Counted from the stretch's first letter, positions 51,358-61,389 are shown. The stretch: 64,000 nt of DNA from Marinobacter zhejiangensis (GCF_900114775.1 NZ_FOUE01000004.1:1-64000), one strand, 5' to 3'. Notes: generated by a model not told the origin, from the letters alone. Translations and numbers: made by a program.

Positions 51358-52458
51358 ATGAGCGAGATTTCACGGCAAGCCCTGGACGCAGCCATCAGAG
51401 AGTACAAGGACCCCTACCTGGAGCAGGACCTCTACGAACTTGAGGCGGTCAAATCGGTCTCGGTTGATGACAGTGGCAACGTTGAGGTTGTTGTTGAACT
51501 GCCTTACGCCTCTGAAGGTATTGCCGGTGCGTTGCGCCAGTTGGTGGGCAACGCGGTGGAGTTTGTCGATGGTGTTGAAGATGTGACTGTTACTGTGAGT
51601 CAGCGCATTCGTGCCCATCAGGCCCAGCGCGACCTGCAGTCCATTGCCGGGGTGAAGAACATCATTGCGGTGGCATCAGGTAAAGGTGGGGTTGGTAAAT
51701 CCACCACGGCGGTGAATCTGGCGCTGGCGCTCAGCCAGGAGGGCGCCCGTGTCGGGATCCTGGATGCGGATATCTATGGCCCCAGTATTGGCATGATGCT
51801 GGGGATTGCAGAAGGTACCCGGCCTCAGACCCGGGACAACAAGTATTTTATCCCGGTTCAGGCACACGGCCTTCAGGCCATTTCCATGGCGTTCCTGGTA
51901 ACGGATAAAACGCCGATGATCTGGCGCGGGCCCATGGTGAGTGGTGCGGTACAGCAGCTGCTGACTCAGACTCTTTGGGATGAACTGGACTACCTGGTGA
52001 TCGATATGCCACCAGGGACCGGCGATATCCAGCTCACTCTGGCGCAGAAAGTGCCGGTGACCGGGGCGGTTATTGTAACCACGCCGCAGGACATTGCCTT
52101 GCTCGACTGCAAAAAAGGGATTGAGATGTTCCGCAAGGTGGATATTCCGGTGCTGGGTGTGGTCGAGAATATGAGTGTCCACATCTGCAGCAACTGCGGT
52201 CATGAAGAAGCCCTGTTCGGCCATGGTGGTGGCGAGCGGGTGGCAGAAGACTACAACACGGTGCTGCTGGGCCAGCTGCCGTTGCACCTGACCATCCGGG
52301 AGCAAACCGATAGCGGAAATCCGACCGTGGCGGCTGAGCCTGACTCGGAGGTTGGTCGGCGTTACCGGGATATTGCCCGCCGGGTAAGCGCCATCCTGTC
52401 GCAGCGCGAACGCAATCTCAGCGCCCCGATCCCGAGCATTTCCATCAGCGACGATTGA
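51358..52458 (+). CDS. apbC: Iron-sulfur cluster carrier protein ApbC (Mrp)
   Basis: 366 residues. An N-terminal MIP18/DUF59-like domain (1 to about 85) precedes a ParA-type P-loop ATPase with the deviant Walker A ASGKGGVGKST (K109, K114) and LDADIYGPS. The CxxC pair C277/C280 (HICSNCG) bridges a 4Fe-4S cluster at the dimer interface. It delivers clusters to apo-proteins. Upstream of dcd as in Pseudomonas. Confidence 0.97.
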   Translation: MSEISRQALDAAIREYKDPYLEQDLYELEAVKSVSVDDSGNVEVVVELPYASEGIAGALRQLVGNAVEFVDGVEDVTVTVSQRIRAHQAQRDLQSIAGVKNIIAVASGKGGVGKSTTAVNLALALSQEGARVGILDADIYGPSIGMMLGIAEGTRPQTRDNKYFIPVQAHGLQAISMAFLVTDKTPMIWRGPMVSGAVQQLLTQTLWDELDYLVIDMPPGTGDIQLTLAQKVPVTGAVIVTTPQDIALLDCKKGIEMFRKVDIPVLGVVENMSVHICSNCGHEEALFGHGGGERVAEDYNTVLLGQLPLHLTIREQTDSGNPTVAAEPDSEVGRRYRDIARRVSAILSQRERNLSAPIPSISISDD

Positions 52459-52537
52459 TTTTGGCCTTGTCAGGCGCAGGAGGGTAAACTACTGCGCCAG
52501 ATAACCTGACACCCGAATTCACCACGAGACAGAACCG

Positions 52538-53104
52538 ATGAGCATAAAATCCGATAAGTGGATCCGCCGTATGTCCGAAACGGCTGGCATGATTGAACCT
52601 TTTGAAGCAGGCCAGGTACGGGAGTCAGAGAAAGGGCGGGTGATCTCTTACGGTACGTCCAGCTACGGCTACGATGTTCGTTGCAGCAGCGAATTCAAGA
52701 TCTTCACGAATGTCCATTCGGCAACGGTCGACCCGAAGAACTTTGACGACAACAGCTTTGTCGATATAACCAGTGACGTCTGCATCATCCCGCCGAACTC
52801 GTTTGCCCTGGCGCGGACCGTCGAGTACTTCCGGATTCCCCGAAACGTACTGACCGTTTGCCTCGGTAAGTCCACCTATGCTCGCTGCGGTATCATCGTG
52901 AACGTGACGCCGCTTGAGCCTGAGTGGGAAGGTCACGTGACCCTGGAATTCTCCAATACCACCAACCTGCCAGCAAAGATCTACGCTAACGAAGGTGTTG
53001 CCCAGATGCTGTTCTTCGAATCGGATGAAGTCTGCGACACCAGTTACAAGGATCGTGGTGGCAAGTACCAGGGCCAGACTGGCGTGACGTTGCCGAAAAC
53101 ATGA
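52538..53104 (+). CDS. dcd: dCTP deaminase
   Basis: 188 residues, standard length. Contains [19 protein letters not shown], the catalytic-region [17 protein letters not shown] and [19 protein letters not shown]. It deaminates dCTP to dUTP for thymidylate synthesis. 79 bases downstream of apbC and 34 before the DUF416 gene. Confidence 0.97.
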   Translation: MSIKSDKWIRRMSETAGMIEPFEAGQVRESEKGRVISYGTSSYGYDVRCSSEFKIFTNVHSATVDPKNFDDNSFVDITSDVCIIPPNSFALARTVEYFRIPRNVLTVCLGKSTYARCGIIVNVTPLEPEWEGHVTLEFSNTTNLPAKIYANEGVAQMLFFESDEVCDTSYKDRGGKYQGQTGVTLPKT

Positions 53105-53138
53105 TGCGCGCTCTGTTGGCTTTGGGGAGGGGGTTGCA

Positions 53139-53735
53139 ATGAATGCCAATCAGTTTTTCAAGGCGGTCGAACAATTGCAGGGCTGGCGGGAGACCACCTT
53201 CCTGCTGGCGCTGGCTGAGCGAGGCTTCCCGAACTACGCGCTTTTCGCTGAGGCTCTGGGCCTGAAGAGTGGCGCCAAGATGCGGCAGCTGCTGGATTTG
53301 TCGTGGGAGCAGTTGCAGGAACCGTCCGACGCGGTTATCCCTCAGCTGCTGACCAAGCTGGAGGCACTGAGCCCCGACGTGGACGCCTATGATGCCTACG
53401 GTGTGCATCCCGCCTTTGATTTCTGCCGACTATTGGAACAGGCGTTGCTCAGCCGACTGAATCCGGACCGGCACCGGGCCGGCGAAGCTGCGCAGTGGGC
53501 CACCGGTACGGTGATGTCGTTCATCGAAGTCTCCGAAGGTGAGGGCTTGGATGAGGATGAGCTGGTGCGGTTGCTGGACCAGCACCCGTTGATGAAAGAC
53601 GATAAACAGTTTCAGCGGGAATTGGTGCTGTCCCTCAAGCGCCAGCGTGCACCGATGGATTCCTACCTTGATGAACTGAAGGCGTTGGCGGCAAACGACG
53701 GCGTCAGCAACATCGGTATCTCGCTTCAGGACTGA
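53139..53735 (+). CDS. DUF416 (YjaG-like) protein
   Basis: 198 residues, length and pattern as in E. coli YjaG: N-terminal LQGWRETTFLLALAERGFPNYALF, central YDAYGVHPAFDFCRLLEQAL and the terminal NDGVSNIGISLQD. Function unknown; all-helical soluble protein. GGGAGGGGG just before the ATG is an unusually rich ribosome binding site, hinting at good translation. Confidence 0.9.
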   Translation: MNANQFFKAVEQLQGWRETTFLLALAERGFPNYALFAEALGLKSGAKMRQLLDLSWEQLQEPSDAVIPQLLTKLEALSPDVDAYDAYGVHPAFDFCRLLEQALLSRLNPDRHRAGEAAQWATGTVMSFIEVSEGEGLDEDELVRLLDQHPLMKDDKQFQRELVLSLKRQRAPMDSYLDELKALAANDGVSNIGISLQD

Positions 53736-53809
53736 TCCCCCCCTACACTCGAATAGGGGGCAGTTCCAATGACCTATTGATTTTCACCCGACAGCAACGG
53801 CCCAAAACC

Positions 53810-55078
53810 ATGAAACTTTCTGCATTCGGCCGGAAATTTACCTCCGGCGCCGGTATTACTTCTTTGATGGAAGATCTCGGAAACGCGCTTGCTTCCGGGG
53901 ACGACATGATCATGATGGGCGGTGGTAATCCCGGCCACATTCCGCAGGTCCAGGACCGTTTTTCTGAAATTCTGCAGGGGCTATCCGCGGATCAGGGCGC
54001 GGTACGCCGGCTGGTTGGGATCTATGACCCCCCTCAGGGTGAAAAGCAGTTCATCGCGGCGCTGGCTGACATGCTCAACCAGGAGTACGACTGGGGATTG
54101 AAGCCTGAGAATATCGCCTTGACCAACGGGAGTCAGGCGGCCTTCTTTATGCTGTTCAATATGTTTGGCGGCGATTACGGCGACGGGCGTCGTAAGCATA
54201 TTCTGCTGCCGATGGCGCCAGAATATATCGGGTACGCCGATGCCGGTATCGAGTCAGGTCTGTTCAAGGCAGTGCGGCCGGAAATTACTTTTACCGGGGC
54301 TCATGAGTTCAAGTATCGGGTGGACTTTGATGCGGTGGAAGTCACCGGTGAAACCGGTGCCATTTGCGTATCCCGCCCCACCAATCCGACCGGCAATGTG
54401 GTGACCGATGAGGAGCTGGCCCGGCTTGAGGCGCTGGCGCGGTCCCATGATATTCCGCTCATTGTTGATGGTGCCTACGGGACGCCTTTCCCGAGCCTGC
54501 TGTTTGTTGATGCCACGCCACACTGGAATGACCAGATTGTCCTGTGTCTCAGTCTGTCGAAGCTGGGGCTGCCGGCGGCGCGAACCGGAATCGTCATTGC
54601 GGCAGAGCCGATCATTGAGGCGTTGTCGAGTGTGAATGCGATCATGAACCTCGCCACCGGCAGTTTTGGCGCGATGCTGGCTGAGCCGCTGGTGCGTAGC
54701 GGCGAGATTCTCTCCCTCAGCCGGGAAGTGGTCTGCCCGTTCTATAAGGGCAAGATGGAAAAGGCGGTGGCGGCGTTTTCCGAGGCCATGGGGGAACAGT
54801 GTCGTTGGTATGTGCATAAGCCGGAAGGCGCCATGTTTCTGTGGCTGTGGTTCCCGGAGCTTCCGATCAGTAGCCTGGAGCTCTATCAGCGCTTGAAGGC
54901 GCGTGGCGTATTGGTGGTTTCTGGGCACTATTTCTTTCCGGGGCTTCCGGAGGATGGCTGGCAGCATCGTGAGGAGTGCCTGCGGGTGACTTATTCTCAG
55001 GATGACGACCAGGTAGCCAGAGGGTTGCAGATTATTGCCGAGGAAGTTCAGGCCGTCTGGGCCGAAGCGGGGCAGTAA
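53810..55078 (+). CDS. avtA: Valine--pyruvate aminotransferase (AvtA type)
   Basis: 422 residues from the ATG at 53810 (MKLSAFGRKFTSGAGI), the usual AvtA N-terminus; an upstream TTG start is rejected. It is a fold-type I PLP enzyme: SRPTNPTGNV binding loop, LIVDGAYGTPFP with the PLP-contacting Asp, and the Schiff-base lysine in LCLSLSKLGLPAARTG. AvtA moves the amino group between valine and pyruvate/alanine. It converges with the DUF3108 gene 14 bases away. Confidence 0.93.
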   Translation: MKLSAFGRKFTSGAGITSLMEDLGNALASGDDMIMMGGGNPGHIPQVQDRFSEILQGLSADQGAVRRLVGIYDPPQGEKQFIAALADMLNQEYDWGLKPENIALTNGSQAAFFMLFNMFGGDYGDGRRKHILLPMAPEYIGYADAGIESGLFKAVRPEITFTGAHEFKYRVDFDAVEVTGETGAICVSRPTNPTGNVVTDEELARLEALARSHDIPLIVDGAYGTPFPSLLFVDATPHWNDQIVLCLSLSKLGLPAARTGIVIAAEPIIEALSSVNAIMNLATGSFGAMLAEPLVRSGEILSLSREVVCPFYKGKMEKAVAAFSEAMGEQCRWYVHKPEGAMFLWLWFPELPISSLELYQRLKARGVLVVSGHYFFPGLPEDGWQHREECLRVTYSQDDDQVARGLQIIAEEVQAVWAEAGQ

Positions 55079-55092
55079 CGCGCCCGCTTTGA

Positions 55093-55875
55093 TCAGCCGT
55101 CCTGATTGAGGCTGGTATTTTCAATGTGAATTTCGTACGTGGTGCCGTCGGGCTCTCGCTGGGTCAGGCGGACCATCATGTGGTCCCACTCCGGGGCAAA
55201 CCACATCAGTGTTTCCCGCTTGCTACCCTCGCTACGGACCTTCTCAACCTTAACGGTCCTGGCTTCCCCAAGGCGTGTGCTCAAGGTTTCTTCGCCTATA
55301 ACTGCAAAGTGGTCTTCATCAAAGCGCCCCTTATCGATGACCTGGTAGGTCATCTCGGTCAGCCCGGCGCGAATATCCTGGTGCAACTGCAGCTGGTAGC
55401 CCAGCGGGTCCAGGCTGCCCTCCCTGAGTGGCAGGTTGAAGGTGCGGCCTTCATGGTCACCACGGGCGACGCCGTTGGTCCAGTCAAAGTCGATGGCGCG
55501 GGTCCGATCGCGAATGAATACGCCGGACAGTCTGTAGCGGTAACGCAACGGCTGTATCTGCTGCCCGTCCCAGCGGAAGATCACGCGTTCTTCAATGTCG
55601 GCTATAAAGGAATCGACATTGAAACGGTAGCTCCAGAGACCATCTTCCTGGCGCTGCAGTACCCGGGTTGCCTTGCCATCAATGGCAACACCTTTATCGA
55701 ATGACGCCCGGAACGAAGCCGTGTAAGGAATGAGGTCGGGGTAATCCGAGCTGGCCTGGGGTATGGTATCGGGCGCCTGTTCTTCTGCGGCGCTGGCGAT
55801 TAGCGGCATAACCAAGAAGAGACAGGCGGTGAGGGCTGCAAAGATTCCGTTAATCTGGCGTTCCACTGGCGGCAT
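55093..55875 (-). CDS. DUF3108 periplasmic protein
   Basis: 260 residues from the ATG at 55875, which has AGGAG 7 bases upstream. A Sec signal peptide with a long hydrophobic core (about 8-29) ends PLIASA. The mature part is beta-rich and matches DUF3108, often found next to purN in marine gammaproteobacteria; function unknown. A gap of 152 bases separates it from purN. Confidence 0.87.
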   Translation of the reverse strand: MPPVERQINGIFAALTACLFLVMPLIASAAEEQAPDTIPQASSDYPDLIPYTASFRASFDKGVAIDGKATRVLQRQEDGLWSYRFNVDSFIADIEERVIFRWDGQQIQPLRYRYRLSGVFIRDRTRAIDFDWTNGVARGDHEGRTFNLPLREGSLDPLGYQLQLHQDIRAGLTEMTYQVIDKGRFDEDHFAVIGEETLSTRLGEARTVKVEKVRSEGSKRETLMWFAPEWDHMMVRLTQREPDGTTYEIHIENTSLNQDG

Positions 55876-55999
55876 TCCAGAACTCCTGGCGCGAAATACG
55901 GATAACAATGATTATGTATTGCCCTGATTCTAGCTGGGTTTTGATTTATTGGTGTGACAAAACCGTTAGTTAGGAAATGTAACAGCTGGGTGAGAGGGA

Positions 56000-56023
56000 G
56001 TGGCCGCCAGGCTGGGCGGCCAC
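56000..56023 (-). terminator. G+C-rich hairpin after purN
   Basis: GTGGCCGCC and GGCGGCCAC form a perfect 9-bp stem with a 6-base loop, 4 bases after the purN stop. On the minus strand only CTCCCTCTC follows, so there is no T-run. It may be a Rho-assisted stop or an mRNA 3'-end stabiliser. Confidence 0.45.
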
Positions 56024-56027
56024 AGGG

Positions 56028-56690
56028 CTAGTCGGCGGACAGGACCATGGGGCGGGGGATGGGGTGGCCATCAAAGCACGCCTGGTCACCCAATAGTTGC
56101 AGGCGTCCTTCGCAGAACCAGCGCAACACGATGGGGTAGAGGATGTGCTCCTTCGTTAGTACCTTGCCGGCCAGAGTTTCTGCCGTGTCATCACTGGCAA
56201 TATTGACTTCGGCCTGGGCGATTACGGGGCCACCGTCCAGATCTTCTGTTACGAAATGGATGGAGACGCCATGTGTTTCGTCGCCTGCATCCAGAGCCCT
56301 TTGATGGGTGTTCAGGCCTGTGTATTTAGGCAGCAACGAAGGGTGGATGTTGAGCATGATGCCATGGAACGCCCTCACAAAGTCTGCAGTCAGGATGCGC
56401 ATGAATCCTGCCAGTACCAGCACATCCGGGCTGTGACGCTCGATCTCGGCTTTGAGCGCGACATCGAAGCCTTCCCGCGAATCAAACAGGGTATGGTCCA
56501 CGGTGAATGTTTCAATGCCGGCTTGCTTGGCCCGTTCCAGGGCATAGGCGTCGGGGCGGTTGCATCCGACGGCAACGATCTCCCCTGGGAAGTCCCTCTC
56601 CCGGGTCGCGTTAATCAATGCCTGAAGGTTGCTGCCGCTTCCGGAAACCAGTACCACGATTCGTGGCGTCGTGATGTCCTGGGCTGTCAT
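56028..56690 (-). CDS. purN: Phosphoribosylglycinamide formyltransferase
   Basis: 220 residues. VVLVSGSGSNLQALINA (phosphate loop), AGFMRILTADFV and the catalytic block MLNIHPSLLPKYTGLNTHQRAL followed by HGVSIHFVTEDLDGG carry the Asn, His and Asp of the active site. It transfers formyl to GAR in purine synthesis. The start overlaps the purM stop by one base. Confidence 0.97.
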   Translation of the reverse strand: MTAQDITTPRIVVLVSGSGSNLQALINATRERDFPGEIVAVGCNRPDAYALERAKQAGIETFTVDHTLFDSREGFDVALKAEIERHSPDVLVLAGFMRILTADFVRAFHGIMLNIHPSLLPKYTGLNTHQRALDAGDETHGVSIHFVTEDLDGGPVIAQAEVNIASDDTAETLAGKVLTKEHILYPIVLRWFCEGRLQLLGDQACFDGHPIPRPMVLSAD

Positions 56691-57751
56691 CAGGCCAGGA
56701 ACCCCGGTTCATAGCGAACGGCAGGCGCAGCGGCGGAATCGCTCTGGGTTTCAATAACGCCAACCTGCCAGGCGTTCTCGCCCATGCTGTTCAGTGCGTC
56801 GAGAGTCAGCTGGGTCTGGTTTGCCGGTACACAGATGATCATGCCAATGCCGCAGTTGAAGGTGCGGTACATTTCATTGCTTTCCACCCCGCCGGCGTCT
56901 TGCAGCCATTGGAACACTGGCGGCAGTGACCAGCTGGCGGTATCGATCACCGCACAGCTGCCCTTGGGCAATACGCGGGGGATGTTTTCTGGCAGACCGC
57001 CTCCGGTGATGTGGGACATTGCCCGGATATCGACTTCTTTACGCAGCTGCAGCAGGTTCTTGACGTAGATCCGGGTTGGCGCCATCAGGGCTTCCGCCAG
57101 CGTGACATTGCCTACTTTCTGGCCGAGATCTGCGCTGCTGACTTCCAGAATCTTGCGGATCAGGGAGTAGCCATTGGAGTGGGGGCCTGAGGAGCCCAGG
57201 GCAATCAGCGCGTCGCCTGACTCAACACGGGTGCCGTCAATGATTTCGCTGCGCTCCGCTACGCCTACGCAGAAGCCGGCCAGGTCGTAGTCATCACCTT
57301 CGTACATGCCAGGCATTTCAGCGGTTTCCCCACCGACAAGTGCACAACCCGAAAGTTCGCAGCCATTGCCAATACCAGCAACGACCTGAGCAGCAACGTC
57401 AACGTTCAGTTTGCCTGTGGCGTAATAGTCAAGGAAGAACAGGGGTTCAGCGCCACCCACCACCAGGTCATTAACGCACATGGCGACCAGGTCAATACCG
57501 ATGGTGTCATGTTTGCCGAGCTGCATGGCAAGGCGCAGCTTGGTGCCGACCCCGTCGGTGCCGGAAACCAGTACTGGCTCCCTGTAGCCTGCCGGGATGG
57601 CGACGGTGGCTCCAAAACCACCCAATCCGCCGAGCACTTCCGGCCGGCGGGTACGTGCGGCGGTGTCCTTGATTCGATTGACGAGTTCATTTCCGGCATC
57701 GATGTCTACGCCAGCATCGCGGTAGGTGAGGGAGGGCTTCTTGTCGCTCAT
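56690..57751 (-). CDS. purM: Phosphoribosylformylglycinamidine cyclo-ligase
   Basis: 353 residues, standard length. N-terminal [52 protein letters not shown] and [11 protein letters not shown] are family signatures. It closes the imidazole ring to AIR, the step after FGAM. It is divergent from the DUF2066 gene with about 148 bases between. Confidence 0.98.
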   Translation of the reverse strand: MSDKKPSLTYRDAGVDIDAGNELVNRIKDTAARTRRPEVLGGLGGFGATVAIPAGYREPVLVSGTDGVGTKLRLAMQLGKHDTIGIDLVAMCVNDLVVGGAEPLFFLDYYATGKLNVDVAAQVVAGIGNGCELSGCALVGGETAEMPGMYEGDDYDLAGFCVGVAERSEIIDGTRVESGDALIALGSSGPHSNGYSLIRKILEVSSADLGQKVGNVTLAEALMAPTRIYVKNLLQLRKEVDIRAMSHITGGGLPENIPRVLPKGSCAVIDTASWSLPPVFQWLQDAGGVESNEMYRTFNCGIGMIICVPANQTQLTLDALNSMGENAWQVGVIETQSDSAAAPAVRYEPGFLA

Positions 57752-57899
57752 GGTATTGGAAACCGTTTTGGTCAGTGAGGTAAGCGCGGGATTTTAACAG
57801 GTGCGGAGAGGGGCTCCAAATGCAATTGACAGGTTTGCTACTCAGCGTAAGGGGGTTGGTGTATCCTATGCGCCATTAAACGGAACTCCAGGGTGCTCC

Positions 57900-59174
57900 A
57901 TGCCAGGAATCGGTCGCTTGATCCAGCCAGTCATGTCAACAATGTATCGCTTTTCCCTCACTGTTTTACTGACCCTGCTCGGGTACGCCATGCCTGCTGC
58001 TGCGGTAACGGTCGACGGACTCTATTCCGTTGAAGTGCCAGTTGCCGGTTCGGCCCCCAGTCAGCTTAAGGGCGGTTACTCAGAGGGGCTGCGTCAGGTA
58101 TTCCTGAGGGTGTCGGGCAGTAGCGATGTTCTGGCCCAGGAAGGTGTCGATGAGCTGCTGGGCAACGCTGAGTCGTTGCTGCAGTCATATCAGTTACTCC
58201 AAGGGGGCAATGGCACCCGTCTGAGAATGACTTTCGGTGCTGTTGGGGTCAATCAGGCGCTGTCGTCGATCAATGCGCCGGTATGGGGCGTCAACAGGCC
58301 ACTTACACTGGCCTGGGTTGCCGTGCAGGACAGCTCCGGTCGCCGCCTGATCAGCCCGGAACAAGGCGGCGCTGGCTCCCAGCGCTGGTTGCAGGCTTTC
58401 CAGTCGGCGGCAGTGGGCCGAGGGCTGCCTCTGGCCTTCCCCCCCGCGGAACTGGCCGCTGATCGAGACCTGCTGTCGGAAGTCTGGGGGCAGTTCATGG
58501 AGCCTGTACGGGCGAAGTCCGATACTCTGGGGCATGATCTTTTGGCGGCGGTTCGAGTTAGCTTCGATCGCAACAGCTGGCGGGCATCGTGGACCGTAGA
58601 GGGCCGTGGGCTCGACACCGCTGACCGATCCGTCGAGGCGACATCGCCAGAGCAACTCGCCCAACGGGTTGTGGGTGCCTGGGCCGACCAGCTAGCTTCC
58701 CGTTATGCCATCACCGCCGGTGATGCGGGGGCTCTGCCCCAAGTTGATATCGTGCTTGATAATCTGGAATCGATGCCGGCATACGCCGCAGCGAAACGCG
58801 CTTTGGGTGCTCTGGCTCCAGTAGCCAGTGTCGGGCCGATCCGGGTGAATAAGCAGCAGGCGACTCTGCGAGTCGCGTTCTCCGGTGAGCTGAGCCAGCT
58901 GGAAGAGTACATTGCACTGGATCCACGCTTTGTCGCTGTTGAGCGCGGCGACGGAGTGACCATGATGACGGCGACCGTTGAAACATCCGAGTCTGAAGCC
59001 TCAGAGCCGCAGGATTCTGAGAATGCAGAACAGCCAGCAACCGAGGGCAGCAGTGCTGAGGAGTCGCCAGCCGCAATGTTCAGCTACCAGCCTTTGATGG
59101 TGCCTGCCGATGAAAGTGAGAAGGCGTTTGAGGCGCTGTATCCGGTTCTGCACTATCGCTGGCAGGCGCAGTAA
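57900..59174 (+). CDS. DUF2066 protein
   Basis: 424 residues from the ATG at 57900, which has AGGGTG 4 bases upstream; starts at 57933 and 57942 are possible. A Sec signal (about 16-40) ends MPAAAVTVDGLYSV, so the protein is periplasmic. It matches DUF2066, a family of unknown function always placed by purM in pseudomonads and relatives. The C-terminal region has an acidic low-complexity stretch (S/E/A/P-rich, about 360-400). Confidence 0.88.
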   Translation: MPGIGRLIQPVMSTMYRFSLTVLLTLLGYAMPAAAVTVDGLYSVEVPVAGSAPSQLKGGYSEGLRQVFLRVSGSSDVLAQEGVDELLGNAESLLQSYQLLQGGNGTRLRMTFGAVGVNQALSSINAPVWGVNRPLTLAWVAVQDSSGRRLISPEQGGAGSQRWLQAFQSAAVGRGLPLAFPPAELAADRDLLSEVWGQFMEPVRAKSDTLGHDLLAAVRVSFDRNSWRASWTVEGRGLDTADRSVEATSPEQLAQRVVGAWADQLASRYAITAGDAGALPQVDIVLDNLESMPAYAAAKRALGALAPVASVGPIRVNKQQATLRVAFSGELSQLEEYIALDPRFVAVERGDGVTMMTATVETSESEASEPQDSENAEQPATEGSSAEESPAAMFSYQPLMVPADESEKAFEALYPVLHYRWQAQ

Positions 59175-59206
59175 TGATAGGGCAACGCTAAGGGCTGTCG
59201 ATCAAC

Positions 59207-59764
59207 ATGACCATTCAATGGTGGTGGATCCCCAACGCATTGACCTTTCTTCGGGTGATCCTGATCCTGCCCTTCGCAATTTTTCTCTGGCGCGAGAGCT
59301 ACTGGCCGGCGTTGATTGTCTTTATCGCCGCGTCGGTATCTGACGCCTTTGACGGTTATTTAGCCCGCCGATTTAACTGGCGCTCCCGGCTTGGGGCCAT
59401 TGCTGATCCGCTGGCCGACAAAGCGCTGCTGACCACCGCCTACCTTATGCTGACCCTGACCGGGGTTTTACCTGTGTGGCTGTTTGTGCTGGTGCTCGGG
59501 CGCGATTTGCTGATCGTGGTGGGCGCTCTTATCTATCACTATGGTGTCGGCCGTTTTGACATGCAGCCCAGTTTCCTGGGCAAGCTCAATACCCTGGTCC
59601 AGATTCTGGTGGTGTTGGCGATTATTGTCATGCTGAGCGGATTCCCGCTCCAGGACTGGGTCAGGGAAACCGGAATTGTACTGGTCGCCGCTTCGGCGGT
59701 GGCGAGCGGAATCCACTATGTCGTGGTATGGAGTACTCGTGCGTGGAGGGCAAAGCAACATTGA
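59207..59764 (+). CDS. CDP-alcohol phosphatidyltransferase (PgsA-like)
   Basis: 185 residues with four to six membrane helices. The full CDP-alcohol motif is visible: D46, D49, G50, A53, R54, G63, D67 and D71 (SDAFDGYLARRFNWRSRLG...ADPLADK). It attaches an alcohol, most likely glycerol-3-phosphate, to CDP-diacylglycerol. A second, canonical PgsA usually exists elsewhere next to uvrC, so this copy's precise acceptor is open. Its stop overlaps the TTG start proposed for hda. Confidence 0.88.
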   Translation: MTIQWWWIPNALTFLRVILILPFAIFLWRESYWPALIVFIAASVSDAFDGYLARRFNWRSRLGAIADPLADKALLTTAYLMLTLTGVLPVWLFVLVLGRDLLIVVGALIYHYGVGRFDMQPSFLGKLNTLVQILVVLAIIVMLSGFPLQDWVRETGIVLVAASAVASGIHYVVVWSTRAWRAKQH

Positions 59765-60459
59765 GTGGGCCCCAGATGACACTTGGCGTCAAGTTGAGGG
59801 ACGACGCCCGGTTCGACAACTTTCATGGAGACCGAAATGCCGCGGCTGCAACTCGACTGCAGCAGGGCTTCCGTGATGCCGGCAGTATTCCGGTAACCGT
59901 GTTGTGTGGCGCATCCGACACGGGTAAAAGTCATTTGCTTCAGGCTGCCTGTCATGAGACCGAGCGGCGCGGAAAAGAAGCGATCTGCGTCAGTATCGGA
60001 GAGTTGCTGCCATTTGGTGCTGAGGCGCTGACCGGATTGGAGCGAGCAGAGCTTGTTTGTCTGGATGACCTCGATCTGATTGCGGGCAAGCCGGACTGGG
60101 AAGAAGCGGTCTTCCATCTGTATAACCGGATCCTCGACCAGCGCCACCAGTTAATGGTCAGTCTCTCCAATGTTCCTGGGCACCTCCCATTTGGCTTGCG
60201 AGACCTGGTCTCCCGGCTTCAGCACGGTTTGTTGATTCAGCTCGGGATCTACAGAGATGAAGACCGGATGACGATTCTTCGGGCGCGTGCGGAGCAGCGG
60301 GGGTTGGTGCTGGCGGATGACGTGGCAACCTTCGTGTTGCGGCGGGCTCCCAGGAAGTTGGGCGAATTGTTGGCAATTCTGGATCGGCTGGATGAAAATT
60401 CCCTGCAGGCGCAGCGTAAGCTTACGATTCCCTTTATCAAAGATGTCATGGGTTGGTGA
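59761..60459 (+). CDS. hda: DnaA regulatory inactivator Hda
   Basis: 232 residues from TTG at 59761, overlapping the previous TGA. This start is preferred to ATG 59776 because it adds the residues that complete the clamp-binding hexapeptide QMTLGV, equivalent to QLSLPL in E. coli Hda. GGAGGG lies 10 bases upstream. AAA+ core: Walker A GASDTGKSHLLQA (K56), Walker B region LVCLDDLDLIAG, sensor segment MVSLSNVPGHLPFGLRDLVSRL. With the beta clamp, Hda stimulates ATP hydrolysis by DnaA to prevent re-initiation. A shorter form starting at 59776 cannot be excluded. Confidence 0.9.
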   Translation: MSGPQMTLGVKLRDDARFDNFHGDRNAAAATRLQQGFRDAGSIPVTVLCGASDTGKSHLLQAACHETERRGKEAICVSIGELLPFGAEALTGLERAELVCLDDLDLIAGKPDWEEAVFHLYNRILDQRHQLMVSLSNVPGHLPFGLRDLVSRLQHGLLIQLGIYRDEDRMTILRARAEQRGLVLADDVATFVLRRAPRKLGELLAILDRLDENSLQAQRKLTIPFIKDVMGW

Positions 60460-60546
60460 TCGTCAGGCCTGGGCACACAATATAACGATAAACAAAGCCA
60501 GGTTCGTGACAGGCCTGGACATTCTGGAGAGTATCCCGAGGGCGAT

Positions 60547-61344
60547 ATGAGACGAGTGGTTTTTAATCAGAAGGGCGGTGTCGGTAAATCCAGTATCACC
60601 TGTAACCTGGCGGCGATCAGTGCTGCACGGGGCAAGCGTACGCTGGTGATTGATCTGGACCCACAGGGCAACTCCACCCATTACCTGCTGGGAAAACCGG
60701 CCAGTGAGTTGCGGGACACCGTTGCTGATATGTTGGAGCAGACCGTGTCGTTCACGGTGTTCAACCGGCGGCCTGATGAATTCGTGCACGCCTCACCGTT
60801 TCCGAACCTCTTTGTTATGCCATCCAGCCCTGAGCTGGACTTCCTTGAGCGTAAGCTGGAAGCAAAGCACAAGATCTACAAGCTCCGGGAAGCGTTGAAG
60901 AAACTCGGTGAAACGTTTGATGCGATCTACATTGATACGGCGCCAGCGTTGAACTTCTACACCCGGTCCGCTCTGATTGCGGCACAGCGCTGCCTGATTC
61001 CATTCGACTGCGACGATTTCTCTCGCCAGGCACTTTACAATATCCTTAATGAAATCCGTGACCTGCAGGAAGATCATAATGACGAGCTGGTGGTTGAGGG
61101 GATCGTTGCCAACCAGTTTCAGCCTCGCGCAAGCCTGCCCAGGCGACTGGTGACAGAGCTGGTGGAGGAGGGGTTGCCGGTATTGCCGGTTCGCCTTTCT
61201 AGCTCGGTGAAGATGAAAGAGTCCCATCAAAGCCGCCAGCCCTTGATTCATATGGCTCCCAAGCACGCCCTTACCCAGCAGTACGAAAACCTGTTTAAAG
61301 TACTGCATGGCGAGCAGGTGGAGCTTGAGCCGTTGGCTGACTGA
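60547..61344 (+). CDS. Orphan ParA/Soj-family ATPase
   Basis: 265 residues. The deviant Walker A QKGGVGKSS (K9, K14) stands at the N-terminus, followed by LVIDLDPQGNST and YIDTAPALNFYTRSAL. This is a ParA/MinD-type ATPase without a helix-turn-helix region. No parB gene or obvious parS site is nearby, so it is not the chromosome partition pair. It lies 87 bases after hda and 45 before the yqcC-like gene on the same strand. A positioning role is typical of orphan ParA proteins; the cargo is unknown. Confidence 0.9.
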   Translation: MRRVVFNQKGGVGKSSITCNLAAISAARGKRTLVIDLDPQGNSTHYLLGKPASELRDTVADMLEQTVSFTVFNRRPDEFVHASPFPNLFVMPSSPELDFLERKLEAKHKIYKLREALKKLGETFDAIYIDTAPALNFYTRSALIAAQRCLIPFDCDDFSRQALYNILNEIRDLQEDHNDELVVEGIVANQFQPRASLPRRLVTELVEEGLPVLPVRLSSSVKMKESHQSRQPLIHMAPKHALTQQYENLFKVLHGEQVELEPLAD

Positions 61345-61389
61345 TTTTCAGTCGCCCGTCACAATCCCGATAACTCAGGTAACCGGTCC

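Noticed and set aside
57826..57867. Promoter for the DUF2066 gene (TTGACA at 57826 and TATCCT at 57862)
   Set aside because: The spacing of 30 bases is far too long for one sigma-70 promoter.
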